64,000 bases of DNA, taken from NCBI RefSeq assembly GCF_041435495.1, contig NZ_CP108644.1:1426001-1490000 (forward strand), read 5' to 3'. The notes beneath the pieces were generated by a model that was not told the origin of the DNA, ran no database searches, and saw only the letters and a program-made list of their open reading frames with translations. This DNA comes from Streptomyces sp. NBC_01116. Lineage in GTDB: Bacteria > Actinomycetota > Actinomycetes > Streptomycetales > Streptomycetaceae. Positions 1 through 8,147 of this stretch are shown here, piece after piece. Within the stretch, counting starts at the first letter, position 1. Every line of letters begins with the position of its first letter. Made by a program: the position numbers and the translations under genes.

Positions 1-470
1 GCGGGGTCGGTGTGGTTCGCCACCCGGTAGGGGTTGAACCAGGCGTGCAGCTCCAGGCTCCGGTCGTGTGCCGCGCGCACCGCCGTGCCGAGCGGGTCCC
101 AGCCCGGGTCCTTCCCCTGGGTCCCGGTGAGGCAGGCGGCCCACGGCTCGTGCGGCGAGGGCCACAGGGCGTCGGCGGTCGGCCGGACCTGGAGCACTAC
201 CGTGTTGAGCCGCAGCTCGACCGCCCGGTCCAGATACGCGAACAGTTCGGCCTCCTGCTTCGCCGCGGTGAGCCCCGGCTTCGAGGGCCAGTCGATGTTG
301 GCGACGGTGGCGATCCACATGCCCCGCACCTCCCCCGCCGCCTCCGGCAGCCCGCCGCCCTTCCGCCTCCCCGCCGGGGAGGCGACCGCGTCACCGGCGG
401 GCGTCATCGCCGCCAGCAGTCCGGCCGCGCCCAGCACGAACGCCCTTCTCGCCACACCTGTGCGCCGCAT
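1..470 (-). CDS. Secreted glycosyl-hydrolase-like family 10 (GHL10/DUF187) protein, N-terminal part
   Basis: The gene runs off the left edge; about 156 codons are visible. The start at 470 is an ATG behind GAGAGG. The N-terminus MRRTGVARRAFVLGAAGL is a twin-arginine-type signal peptide followed by a short Gly/Ala/Arg-rich stretch. The mature part begins with EVRGMWIATVANIDWPS and continues with LFAYLDRAVELRLNTVVLQV and LELHAWFNPYRV, the hallmarks of the GHL10 (DUF187, PF02638) TIM-barrel family. Family members are exported and thought to act on cell-wall or extracellular polysaccharide; the substrate here is unknown. It is transcribed away from the dehydrogenase at 658. The family call is solid and the function is inferred. 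Confidence 0.8.
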   Translation of the reverse strand, partial: MRRTGVARRAFVLGAAGLLAAMTPAGDAVASPAGRRKGGGLPEAAGEVRGMWIATVANIDWPSKPGLTAAKQEAELFAYLDRAVELRLNTVVLQVRPTADALWPSPHEPWAACLTGTQGKDPGWDPLGTAVRAAHDRSLELHAWFNPYRVANHTDP

Positions 471-657
471 CCGGCCCACCTCTCTCCGCCACGTCCCGCT
501 CCGACTCCGATGGCTCTACGTAATCGCATCCTTCCCATCCGTGGCCGTCACGACCCGCGGGACGTCCCCGTCGGCATGCGGAGTAACGTCGTGGGGTCGA
601 GGCGGGCACCGGAACCACACGGGACCCTGCGATACGGAGAACGGCGAAAGGCACGAG

Positions 658-1530
658 GTGACGGACTCTATGGCCGACATTGCACGCGTCGGAGTGGTGG
701 GCTGTGGCCAGATGGGCGCAGGTATCGCGGAGGTGTGCGCGCGCAGCGGCCTCGAAGTGAAGGTCGCCGAGACCACGGGCGAAGCACTGGAGATCGGACG
801 CACCCGTCTGTACAACTCCCTCTCGAAGGCCGCCGAGCGCGGCAAGATCAGCGCGGAGGAGCGGGACGAGACCCTCGGCCGCCTGAGCTTCACGACCGAC
901 CTCGGGGAGTTCGCCGACCGCGATCTCGTCATCGAGGCCGTCGTGGAGAACGAGCAGGTCAAGACCGAGATCTTCCAGGTGCTCGATCAGGTGGTGACCC
1001 GGCAGGACGCGATTCTGGCCTCCAACACCTCCTCGATCCCGCTGGTGAAGCTGGCCGTCGCCACCTCGCGCCCGGACCGGGTCATCGGCATCCACTTCTT
1101 CAACCCGGCCCCGGTGCAGAAGCTCGTCGAGCTGATCCCGGCGCTGACCACGTCGGACGAGACGATCGCCCGTGCCGAGGCCGTCGTGCAGGACGTGCTC
1201 GGCAAGCACCCGATCCGCGCCCAGGACCGGTCCGGGTTCGTCGTGAACGCGCTGCTGATCCCGTATCTGCTCTCCGCGATCCGGATGTTCGAGTCGGGCA
1301 TCGCCAGCCGCGAGGACATCGACAACGGCATGGAGATGGGCTGCGCCCACCCGATGGGTCCGCTCAAGCTGGCCGACCTGATCGGCCTGGACACCGTGGC
1401 CTCGGTCGCGGACTCGATGTACGCGGAGTACAAGGAGCCGCTGTACGCCGCTCCCCCGCTGCTCCAGCGCATGGTCGCCGCGGGCCGTCTCGGCCGCAAG
1501 ACCGGGTCGGGCTTCTACCCGTACGGCTGA
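658..1530 (+). CDS. 3-hydroxybutyryl-CoA dehydrogenase
   Basis: NAD(P)-dependent oxidation or reduction of 3-hydroxyacyl-CoA, as in butyryl-CoA and polyketide-precursor metabolism. The 290-residue protein has the normal length for the short bacterial Hbd type. The Rossmann motif GCGQMG lies at residues 15-20, the ASNTSS substrate loop near 121-126, the catalytic His in IGIHFFNPAP at 146 and the HPMGPL segment at 231-236. I chose GTG at 658 because GAAAGG lies 6 nt upstream; an internal ATG at 670 (MADIARVG) is the alternative. It is a single gene followed by a strong hairpin. A housekeeping role is likely and a link to the later cluster is not supported. Confidence 0.93.
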   Translation: MTDSMADIARVGVVGCGQMGAGIAEVCARSGLEVKVAETTGEALEIGRTRLYNSLSKAAERGKISAEERDETLGRLSFTTDLGEFADRDLVIEAVVENEQVKTEIFQVLDQVVTRQDAILASNTSSIPLVKLAVATSRPDRVIGIHFFNPAPVQKLVELIPALTTSDETIARAEAVVQDVLGKHPIRAQDRSGFVVNALLIPYLLSAIRMFESGIASREDIDNGMEMGCAHPMGPLKLADLIGLDTVASVADSMYAEYKEPLYAAPPLLQRMVAAGRLGRKTGSGFYPYG

Positions 1531-1576
1531 CCGTCCTGCCGGCGGGCCCCGAGCCGGAACGCCGGAAACCGGACAT

Positions 1577-1604
1577 GCGGCGCCACGGAATGTCGTGGCG
1601 CCGC
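1577..1604. terminator. Bidirectional terminator-like hairpin
   Basis: GCGGCGCCAC (1577-1586) and GTGGCGCCGC (1595-1604) form a perfect 10-bp stem with an 8-nt loop, followed by TTGT. It lies between the convergent ends of the dehydrogenase (1530) and the asparagine synthase (1624). Confidence 0.75.
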
Positions 1605-1623
1605 TTGTCGTCGGGGGGTCCGG

Positions 1624-3495
1624 TCAGAACTGGATGCCGTCGAGCTTGACGTCATGGAGGGTCAGCCAGGCGTTGAGCCGTACCGGGACCTCGCTGTACA
1701 CGGACCGCTGCATCATCGAGAACGGGGTGGAGATCGGCGAGGAGAGGTGGGAACCCACCGCGTCCAGGTCGAGCAGGGGCAGGACCGGCGACCGCTTGTC
1801 GGCGACGATCCCGGTCAGCTCCCGGTTGATCGCCTGGTCGTAGCCGAGGTCCTGGGTCGACGGGTACGGAGCCTTGCGCCGTTGCAGGATCGACTCCGGC
1901 AGCAGGTCCTTGGTCGCGTGGCGCAGCAGGCTCTTCTCCCGTCCGTCGAACGTCTTCATCGCCCAGGGCGTGTTGTAGACGTACTCGACCAGCCGGTGAT
2001 CGCAGAACGGGACGCGGACCTCCAGACCCGTCGCCATGCTCATACGGTCCTTGCGGTCCAGCAGCATCCGCAGGAAGCGCGTGATGTTGAGGTAACTGGC
2101 CAGCCGCATCCGGCGCTCGGTCTCGCTGTCCCCGGGAAGGTGGACGACCTCGGCCGCCGCGGCACTGTACTGATCGGCGACGTACTCCGCCAGGTTGAGC
2201 TGCTTGGCCAGCCCCGGGGCGAGGAAGGCCGTCGCCTGTTCGCTCACCGGTACCTCGTTGATCGCGTGCCAGGGGTAGGTCTGCGCCTGCGAGGCGACGG
2301 CGTCGTGGAACCAGAGGTAGCCGCCGAAGACCTCGTCGGCCGACTCACCGGACAGCGCCACCGTCGAGTCCTCGCGGACCGCCTTGAACAGGAGGTACAG
2401 GGAGGGGTCGTGGTCCCCGATGCCGTAGGGCAGGTCCCAGGCGCGCAGCACGGCGTCGCGTACACCCGGGTCGGTGAGGTGCCGGGTGTCCAGGAGTATC
2501 TCCTGGTGCTCGGTGCCGAGGTGGCGGACCATTTCGGCGGCGAACGGGGCGTCCGGCGCCTCCCGGAACTTCTCTGGCTTGAAGCTGTCGGTCAGGCCGG
2601 CGAAGTCGACGGAGAAGGTGCGGACCTTGCCGCCGCCCGTCGAGTCGAGCGAGCGCTGGGCGAGGGCGGTGAGGGCGCTGGAGTCGAGGCCGCCCGAGAG
2701 CAGCGAGCACAGCGGCACGTCCGAGATCATCTGGTGGGTGACCGCGTCCTCGAGAATCTCCCGCACGGTCGCGACGGTGGTGTCGAGGTCGTCGGTGTGC
2801 GGGCGGGTCTCCAGCGACCAGTACGTCTCCTCGCGCAGACCGCCGCGTCCGACCCGGACGATATGGCCGGGCCGTACCTCGTAGAGGTTCTTCAGCGGTG
2901 TCCTGCCCGGCACCCGGGCGAGAGCCAGCGCGTCGCGGAGCCCGTCCAGGTCGAGTGCGGCGGTGCTGAGCGGGTTGGCCAGGATGGCCTTGGGTTCCGA
3001 ACCGAAGAGCACTCCGCCGTCGATGGGGTAGTAGAAGAGAGGCTTGACGCCGAGCCGGTCCCTGACGAGAAGGAGTTCGTCGGTCCGTGAGTCCCAGATC
3101 GCGAAGCCGAACATTCCGTTGAAACGATGGACGAAGTCCGTGCCCCACTCCAGGTAGGAGCGCAACACCACCTCGGTGTCACTCCTGGTCAGGAACCGGT
3201 GCCCGAGCAGGACCAGTTCCTCCCGGATCTCCTTGAAGTTGTAGACCTCACCGCTGTAGCTGAGGACCACGAGGGGATCGCCGTCAGGGCCCGTCTCGGG
3301 CGAACGCATGGGCTGGCTGCCGCCCTCGATATCGATCACCGCCAGTCGGCGGTGACCGAGCATCGCGTGCCGGGCGGTCCAGATGCCCTCGTCGTCCGGC
3401 CCTCGGCAGGCCATGGTGGCGGTCATGGCCTGCGCGGCGGCACCTTCTCCCGTCAGGTCACGGCCGAAGTCCACCCATCCAGCGATCCCACACAT
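1624..3495 (-). CDS. asnB: Asparagine synthase (glutamine-hydrolysing)
   Basis: ATP-dependent amidotransferase that normally converts aspartate to asparagine using glutamine. It has 623 residues. The start at 3495 is fixed by the N-terminal nucleophile Cys2 in MCGIAGW and by AAAGG 7 nt upstream; longer in-frame starts would bury the Cys. The N-terminal glutaminase domain covers about residues 2-200 (CRGPDDEG, LSYSGEVYNF), and the synthetase domain has the PP-loop SGGLDSS at 267-273. It lies 59 bp downstream of the MFS exporter on the same strand, so it is probably co-transcribed and controlled by the divergent TetR gene. Related AsnB proteins in natural-product clusters amidate or cyclise carboxylates, so a tailoring role cannot be excluded. 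Confidence 0.92.
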   Translation of the reverse strand: MCGIAGWVDFGRDLTGEGAAAQAMTATMACRGPDDEGIWTARHAMLGHRRLAVIDIEGGSQPMRSPETGPDGDPLVVLSYSGEVYNFKEIREELVLLGHRFLTRSDTEVVLRSYLEWGTDFVHRFNGMFGFAIWDSRTDELLLVRDRLGVKPLFYYPIDGGVLFGSEPKAILANPLSTAALDLDGLRDALALARVPGRTPLKNLYEVRPGHIVRVGRGGLREETYWSLETRPHTDDLDTTVATVREILEDAVTHQMISDVPLCSLLSGGLDSSALTALAQRSLDSTGGGKVRTFSVDFAGLTDSFKPEKFREAPDAPFAAEMVRHLGTEHQEILLDTRHLTDPGVRDAVLRAWDLPYGIGDHDPSLYLLFKAVREDSTVALSGESADEVFGGYLWFHDAVASQAQTYPWHAINEVPVSEQATAFLAPGLAKQLNLAEYVADQYSAAAAEVVHLPGDSETERRMRLASYLNITRFLRMLLDRKDRMSMATGLEVRVPFCDHRLVEYVYNTPWAMKTFDGREKSLLRHATKDLLPESILQRRKAPYPSTQDLGYDQAINRELTGIVADKRSPVLPLLDLDAVGSHLSSPISTPFSMMQRSVYSEVPVRLNAWLTLHDVKLDGIQF

Positions 3496-3554
3496 GGACA
3501 TGCCTTTCATCGGAGGATTCATGGCATTGCGGTTTGTGGCTCAGTTCTTGTGGC

Positions 3555-4817
3555 TCAGTTGGTGCTGATCTCCGCCGGAGCCGCCGGCTGCCGCTTGGTC
3601 AGCCGGTGCCCCAACTCGGACAGTGCGAGGGCCAGTACGGCCACGCCCGCACCGATGAAACTGATCTTGTCGGCCCCGATGGCGCCGATGCCCACCGCGC
3701 CGATGACTCCGGAGAAGGCGATGGCCAGGTAGAGGAAGGCCGCGTTGAGCGAGATCAGCAAGGGAGCCGAATCCGGCTTCAGGCCGATCAGACGGGACTG
3801 CTGGGGCGCGGTGATGGCCCACGCCGCGATGCCGTAGACGACCATGATCACCATCGCCGTGGTGAACGAGTCGGTGGCCAGGGGGAGCACCACGAGGCTG
3901 ACCGCGAGCAGCGCGATGGCGCCGCCCACCACCAGCCGGGCACCGACCCGGTCGGCCAGCGCCCCGGCGCAGTAGTTGCCCACGGTCCCGGTCACGCCGA
4001 AGGCGAACATGAGAACGGCCAGGCGGGTGCCGCTCCCGTCGGTGGCGCCGTGGAACACCTCGGCCATGTACGTGTAGACGATGTAGGCGGCGGTGAAGGA
4101 GATCAGGGTCGTCGCGAGGACCGCGACCACCCGGCGGTCACCGAGCGGAGCGAGGCGCTGGCGGAGCCCGCCGGGCGCCGAGACCGTGACCCGGGGCACC
4201 AGGGCCAGGACGCCCACGAGGCTGAGGCCGGTGAGTACCGTGATGAACCACATGGTCGACCGCCAGCCCAGGGCGCTGCCGACCACGGTACCGATCGGGG
4301 CCCCCAGCGCGGTGGCCGCGGTCAGCCCCGTGGTGACGGTGGCGATGGCCCGGCCCCGGCGTTCGGGGCCGACGAGGGCGGCGGCCGTGACCGTGGCCGC
4401 CGGAATGTAGAGCGCCGCGCCGGCCGCGGCGACCGCCTGCGCCACGAGGACGAGAGCGAACGTCGGGGCCAGGCCCGTACAGACGATGCCCAGCAGATAG
4501 AGCGCGAAGGCGAGCTTGATCACCCCGTGGCGCGGCCAGGCGGCGGTCAGGGTGCTCAAGGTGGGCGACATCAGCGCGCAGGTCAGCGCGAACACCGTCA
4601 CCACCTGACCGGCCGTGGTGACCGGGACATCGAGCGACTGACTGAACTCGGGCAGCACGCCGGCCAGCACGAACTCGTCCGTGCCGATCGCGAAGGTGCC
4701 GAATCCGAGCATGACGACACCTCGCCAGGCCTTCTTGGGCGACACCGCGTCACCGGAAGCGGCCTGGTCGGGCGCGTCGGCTGGTAGCGCCTGGTCGGAG
4801 GCGGACGGACGAGCCAT
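3555..4817 (-). CDS. MFS exporter, DHA1 family
   Basis: A 420-residue major facilitator with about 12 hydrophobic segments. The first helix begins at GVVMLGFGTFAIGTDEFV, typical of DHA1 drug, sugar or purine exporters (AraJ/NepI-like, with a conserved Asp-Glu in TM1). The start ATG at 4817 (MARPSASDQ) follows GGGGAGAG at 3 nt; an in-frame extension to 4886 would run through the operator repeats and is rejected. It is the first gene of a probable two-gene operon with asnB and is divergent from the TetR gene at 4906. Expression is most likely repressed by that TetR through the repeats at 4834-4868. The substrate is unknown. Confidence 0.9.
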   Translation of the reverse strand: MARPSASDQALPADAPDQAASGDAVSPKKAWRGVVMLGFGTFAIGTDEFVLAGVLPEFSQSLDVPVTTAGQVVTVFALTCALMSPTLSTLTAAWPRHGVIKLAFALYLLGIVCTGLAPTFALVLVAQAVAAAGAALYIPAATVTAAALVGPERRGRAIATVTTGLTAATALGAPIGTVVGSALGWRSTMWFITVLTGLSLVGVLALVPRVTVSAPGGLRQRLAPLGDRRVVAVLATTLISFTAAYIVYTYMAEVFHGATDGSGTRLAVLMFAFGVTGTVGNYCAGALADRVGARLVVGGAIALLAVSLVVLPLATDSFTTAMVIMVVYGIAAWAITAPQQSRLIGLKPDSAPLLISLNAAFLYLAIAFSGVIGAVGIGAIGADKISFIGAGVAVLALALSELGHRLTKRQPAAPAEISTN

Positions 4818-4833
4818 GAACTCTCCCCATGTT

Positions 4834-4868
4834 GGTACCGATCGGTTCCGTATTGGATGGTACCGATC
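4834..4868. promoter_or_regulatory. Paired TetR-type operator repeats
   Basis: GGTACCGATC occurs at 4834-4843 and again at 4859-4868, 25 bp apart, in the 88-bp gap between the divergent MFS and TetR genes. The first copy extends into GGTACCGATCGGTTCC (4834-4849), a 16-bp palindrome with one mismatched pair. Position and symmetry fit an autoregulating TetR operator; the protein-site match is inferred. Confidence 0.7.
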
Positions 4869-4905
4869 ATTATCGTTTGACGTCAAGATCAGCTACCCTG
4901 GAGAA

Positions 4906-5445
4906 ATGCCGACCCGTGCGCGTGAACGGTTGATGCAAGCCGCCGAGGACCTCTTCTACGCCGAAGGAATCCAATCCGTCGGCGTGGAACGGCTGCTGGC
5001 CGTCTCCGGGGTGGGGCGGGCCTCGTTCTACCGGCACTTCGCCAGCAAGGACTCCCTGGTGATCGCGGTGCTCCAACACCGCGACGAGCACTGGCGGGCA
5101 TGGCTGGAGAGCACCGTGACCGCCCACGGTGGCGGACCACTGGCCGTGTTCGACGCCCTGGCCGAGGGCGCGGACAACCCCGGATTCCGCGGCTGCGCCT
5201 TCATCAACGCCGTGGCCGAGACGGCTTCCCCCCGTAGCGACGTCCACCGGCTCGCCACGGAGCACAAGAGCCGGGTCACCGACTTCCTCGACCGTCTGAT
5301 CGAGGAGGCCGGCCATCCACGGCACCAGGAACTCGCCGAACAGTTCGCGCTGCTCATGGACGGTGCGATTGTCACTGCGATGCGTGAACAGACCGGCGAA
5401 CCGGCCCGACGGGCCCGGAAGATAGCGGAGATACTGCTCGCCTGA
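4906..5445 (+). CDS. TetR/AcrR-family transcriptional regulator
   Basis: A 179-residue one-component repressor. The N-terminal helix-turn-helix runs from MPTRARERLMQAAEDLFY through VERLLAVSGVGRASFYRHF (about residues 5-50), and the C-terminal ligand domain has the CAFINAVAE segment common in this subfamily. The start ATG at 4906 has GGAG only 2 nt upstream, which is tight, but the N-terminus has the normal family length. It is divergent from the MFS-asnB pair and very probably represses it and itself via the repeats at 4834-4868. The inducer is unknown. Confidence 0.88.
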   Translation: MPTRARERLMQAAEDLFYAEGIQSVGVERLLAVSGVGRASFYRHFASKDSLVIAVLQHRDEHWRAWLESTVTAHGGGPLAVFDALAEGADNPGFRGCAFINAVAETASPRSDVHRLATEHKSRVTDFLDRLIEEAGHPRHQELAEQFALLMDGAIVTAMREQTGEPARRARKIAEILLA

Positions 5446-5464
5446 CGCGTGGTCGACCCGGTGT

Positions 5465-5488
5465 GCCGCCACCGTGAGCGGTAGCGGC
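5465..5488. terminator. Hairpin between convergent genes
   Basis: GCCGCCACCG (5465-5474) pairs with CGGTAGCGGC (5479-5488) around TGAG, with one mismatch, in the 213-bp gap between the TetR gene and the convergent PNPOx gene. No U-run is present, so it is only a candidate terminator. I see nothing else in this gap. Confidence 0.4.
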
Positions 5489-5658
5489 CTCCCGGGCCCA
5501 CACCGACACTAAGGAAGACGCCGCGGGGGGCGCAACGCCCGGAACCGGCCTGGCCGTAGGCGGCCAGACGGGCCACACCGAGCACCGCGCGGCGCCACAT
5601 CGCCCCCACCGCTCCCCCGCACGGCGCAAGCCGGCCGGCGGGGGTTTCCCGGTCCTCC

Positions 5659-6282
5659 TCAGCGGCGCGCGGCGGCCTCGGCCAGCAGGGTCGCGTTCTC
5701 CGCCTCCAGCTCGGCGATGCGGGCGCGGATGGGCTGGAGCGCCTCCGCCAGCTCGGCCTCGGAGAACCGGGGCGTGATGTGCTGCGAGCAGTTCCAGTTG
5801 ATGCCCTCGACACGGATCGTCATCAGCCGTTCGACCCGCCCGTCGGTCCGCGGGTGGTCGAGGCGCTCGGCCAGTTCCGGGTGGTCCGCGAGCTCCTTCG
5901 TCTCCGCGTGCCCGAAGATCTTCAGGCGGGCCTGTCGCGCGTAGTCCATGAAGAACAGCGCCACCCGCCCCCCGGCCCGGACGTTACCGGTGGTGATGTA
6001 CTGCCGGTTGCCCCGGACGTCCGCGTACGCCAGGGTCCGCTCGTCCAGCACATGGAGGAAGCCGGGAGGGCCTCCCCTGTACTGCACGTACGGCCACCCG
6101 GTCTCGCTCACGCTGGCCAGGTAGAAACCGTCCCTGGACTCGATGAACCCCGCCTCGTGCTCCCCCATGAGGTCAGGCGAGTCCCCCTGGGCGAGCTGGC
6201 GGATGCCGGACAGCGCGCTGCCCTGCTCCCGCTGTACCTCTTGCACACTCTCGGTGTATGCCACCTGCGCGTAACGGCTCAT
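5659..6282 (-). CDS. Pyridoxamine 5'-phosphate oxidase-fold (flavin-binding) protein
   Basis: A 207-residue protein of the split-barrel flavin-binding superfamily. Visible features are the FYLASVSETGWPYVQYRGG strand pair, LAYADVRGNRQYITTGNV (typical of the PNPOx-like 'general stress' group) and LFFMDYARQARLKIFGHA. The C-terminus has a short helix rich in Glu and Ala (ELEAENATLLAEAAARR), probably coiled coil. Such proteins bind FMN or F420 and reduce small molecules; the substrate cannot be told from the sequence. It lies alone between the TetR gene and a long non-coding stretch. Confidence 0.82.
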   Translation of the reverse strand: MSRYAQVAYTESVQEVQREQGSALSGIRQLAQGDSPDLMGEHEAGFIESRDGFYLASVSETGWPYVQYRGGPPGFLHVLDERTLAYADVRGNRQYITTGNVRAGGRVALFFMDYARQARLKIFGHAETKELADHPELAERLDHPRTDGRVERLMTIRVEGINWNCSQHITPRFSEAELAEALQPIRARIAELEAENATLLAEAAARR

Positions 6283-6492
6283 TCAACGCCCTTCTTCGTA
6301 GCGTCTCGACATGGGTACGGCGGTCAGCGCCGACGTGAACCACTGGTGGCGGGCACCGGCGGGACAGGCCTTCCTCGGCCCGCCCGCCCCGGACAGCGGG
6401 AGACGACGAGGGGGCGGCGCGGCGGCACGGCAGAGGGGACGATCCGACCGCCCCAGCGCTCAGCCCTCACGTACCGTCACTTATGGCCCTCT

Positions 6493-6552
6493 TTGTAACG
6501 TGTCACGTCACTGCTACGATGCCCATCGAGGATAATGGTACTCATCGGTTCC
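6493..6552 (+). promoter_or_regulatory. Promoter-like element with TetR-operator look-alike
   Basis: TTGTAA (6493-6498) and TACGAT (6515-6520) are 16 bp apart, resembling a principal-sigma promoter. Just downstream, GGTACTCATCGGTTCC (6537-6552) differs at two positions from the TetR palindrome at 4834-4849. A site shared with the TetR/MFS pair is plausible but unproven. Confidence 0.4.
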
Positions 6553-6568
6553 GAAAGGTATCCCGAAA

Positions 6569-6736
6569 ATGGCAGAGACGCCTGAGTCCTTCACCGATAC
6601 GCGTCGGCGCGGACATGCGTACTGTCCGGCCCCTCCTCGGTACTGTCCGGCCCGGAGCCTCCGCGGCCCGTGTCGGCCCGCCGGACGGCCGCAGCGGGCT
6701 CGCGCTTCGCGCCCGTCGCCGCGACGGACCGGGTGA
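6569..6736 (+). CDS. Possible short ORF or gene remnant (55 codons)
   Basis: The ORF starts at ATG 6569 behind GAAAGG and the promoter/operator look-alike at 6493-6552. The first residues MAETPESFTDTRRRGH look like a real protein start, but the rest is Arg/Pro-rich and of low complexity, as expected of out-of-frame high-GC DNA. It may be the stump of a frameshifted gene. No family is recognised. Confidence 0.22.
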   Translation: MAETPESFTDTRRRGHAYCPAPPRYCPARSLRGPCRPAGRPQRARASRPSPRRTG

Positions 6737-7101
6737 GGGGCGCTCGCGCAGCCGAAACGCGGTCGCCACGCACCTTCCCCGGCGCGCCTCCGCCTGACCG
6801 GAGGTACGGATCCCGGACACGGCGAGGATTACGCAAGGCGACCTTCCGTACCGGATAGCCGGATGGCGGAGCGCCGCATTTCCAGCCTCAGCAGTGCACC
6901 GACGGGAATGTGCCAGGTCTGCCCACGCGCATCGTTTTCGCCACTTCCTTTCGACCGCGCGGCGTCCGGCGACTCGAATGCACGGTCGCGAACAGGCGAT
7001 GCGAACCTCAGCGAACCGGCCAAAATTCTCCGTGTGCACGACGCCGTACCATCGCCCCATGTGCCGACGTCACCGGCCTCGATGCGCTGCTGCAACAGCA
7101 G

Positions 7102-7132
7102 TTGACATATACCCGCATCGGGTGGGTAGGAT
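7102..7132 (+). promoter_or_regulatory. Promoter-like element with palindromic spacer
   Basis: TTGACA (7102-7107) and TAGGAT (7127-7132) are separated by 19 bp, slightly long for a principal-sigma promoter. The spacer contains the perfect inverted repeat ACCCG-CAT-CGGGT (7111-7123), a position where a repressor would block the promoter. It would drive the thioesterase-regulator pair starting at 7351. Confidence 0.45.
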
Positions 7133-7350
7133 CGTTCAGTTGAATTGGCTCGACGGGCGCCACTTCTCGATGGCGCCACTTCTCCTTCGACTGTCGATTT
7201 GTGCAGCGCTGACATCCCACGCGATTCCTGCACGAATCGGCAGCACGGAAGAGTCAAGCAAGTCAGCTCGCATCACCAGTAATGGCGTGCTCCATAGTCC
7301 ACCGCATTATGCGCTCCCTTCGTATCGCCCTGCCGACGGATGGATGTTCC

Positions 7351-8115
7351 ATGGACAACACCACTGCCACAGCCGCGAACGGCTGGCTGAAGAGCTATCA
7401 CCCCACACCCGATGCGGCGCTGACCCTCGTCTGCTGTCCGTACGCGGGCGCCTCCGCCAGCGTCTTCACCTCTCTGTCCGCAGCCCTGCCCGCGTCGGTC
7501 GAAGGGCTGTCGGTCCAGTACCCGGGCCGGTCAGGGCTGCGCAGCGAGCCCGCGATCAGCGACATCGGACAGTTGGCGGACCGCATCCGCGCCGAGCTGC
7601 TCCCCTGGATCCGGGACGGCCGGCCCCTCGCACTCTTCGGCCACAGCATGGGGTCGGTGATCGCGTTCGAGGTGGCCCGGCGGCTGGAAGCGGAGGGGGC
7701 AGCGCCCGTGCATCTCTTCGTGTCGGGCCGGCGCTCCCCTTCCGACGGGCTCGGCCCGCACACCCCGCAGAACGACGAAGAGATAGTGGCGGAACTCAAG
7801 GACATGGGGGCCATACCCTCCAGGCTCCTGAGCAAGCCAAAACTACTTCAGGCCATCTTGACGGTGGTGAAGAACGACTATCGGGCGAATTTCGGCTACC
7901 GGGCTCCCAAAGAATCGACCGTCGAGTGTCCCATTACCTTCCTCCTGGCCGACGACGATCCTTATCTGGACCCAGACTCCGCACCCGGCTGGCGGAAGCA
8001 CACGACCGGCAAATTCAGGACGGCACACTTTCCGGGCGGCCACTTCTTTCTGAAAGATCAGATTTCGGCCGTGGTCGACGAGTTCCTCAGGGACTTACAG
8101 ATCATATCGGGTTGA
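7351..8115 (+). CDS. Type II thioesterase (alpha/beta hydrolase) with a TTA codon
   Basis: A 254-residue editing thioesterase of the kind that frees carrier proteins from wrong or stalled acyl groups. The nucleophile is Ser99 in GHSMGS, the Asp is in LLADDDPYLD and the His in FPGGHFFLKD; CCPYAGASA near residue 28 is the family's oxyanion loop. The start ATG at 7351 gives the usual N-terminus; an earlier in-frame ATG at 7282 is unlikely. Codon 249 (8095-8097) is TTA, the rare leucine codon read by the bldA tRNA in Streptomyces, which would tie expression to development. It is followed by a regulator on the same strand and faces the carrier-protein operon at 9401-19605, its probable partner. 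Confidence 0.9.
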   Translation: MDNTTATAANGWLKSYHPTPDAALTLVCCPYAGASASVFTSLSAALPASVEGLSVQYPGRSGLRSEPAISDIGQLADRIRAELLPWIRDGRPLALFGHSMGSVIAFEVARRLEAEGAAPVHLFVSGRRSPSDGLGPHTPQNDEEIVAELKDMGAIPSRLLSKPKLLQAILTVVKNDYRANFGYRAPKESTVECPITFLLADDDPYLDPDSAPGWRKHTTGKFRTAHFPGGHFFLKDQISAVVDEFLRDLQIISG

Positions 8116-8147
8116 AGATCCGATTTCACCGATGGGGGTTGAGCACC

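Larger units (their letters stand above)
6283..7350. other. Long intergenic region upstream of the thioesterase
   Basis: About 1.07 kb with no convincing long gene. G+C drops noticeably after about 6830. It contains a promoter-like element with an operator-like sequence (6493-6552), one short ORF (6569-6736), a duplicated GTACTGTCCGGCCC segment near 6618-6655 and a second promoter-like element with a palindromic spacer (7102-7132). Open frames on the minus strand (for example 6829-7257) lack codon bias or recognisable sequence and I do not call them. Confidence 0.5.

Noticed and set aside
12..1649. Long plus-strand open frame of more than 500 codons across the first gene and the dehydrogenase
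   Set aside because: It is Arg/Pro/Gly-rich and shadows the real dehydrogenase in another frame; high-GC DNA gives many such frames.
6829..7257. Minus-strand open frame of 142 codons in the long intergenic region
   Set aside because: No recognisable family, poor third-position bias and no Shine-Dalgarno; the promoter-like element at 7102-7132 lies within it.
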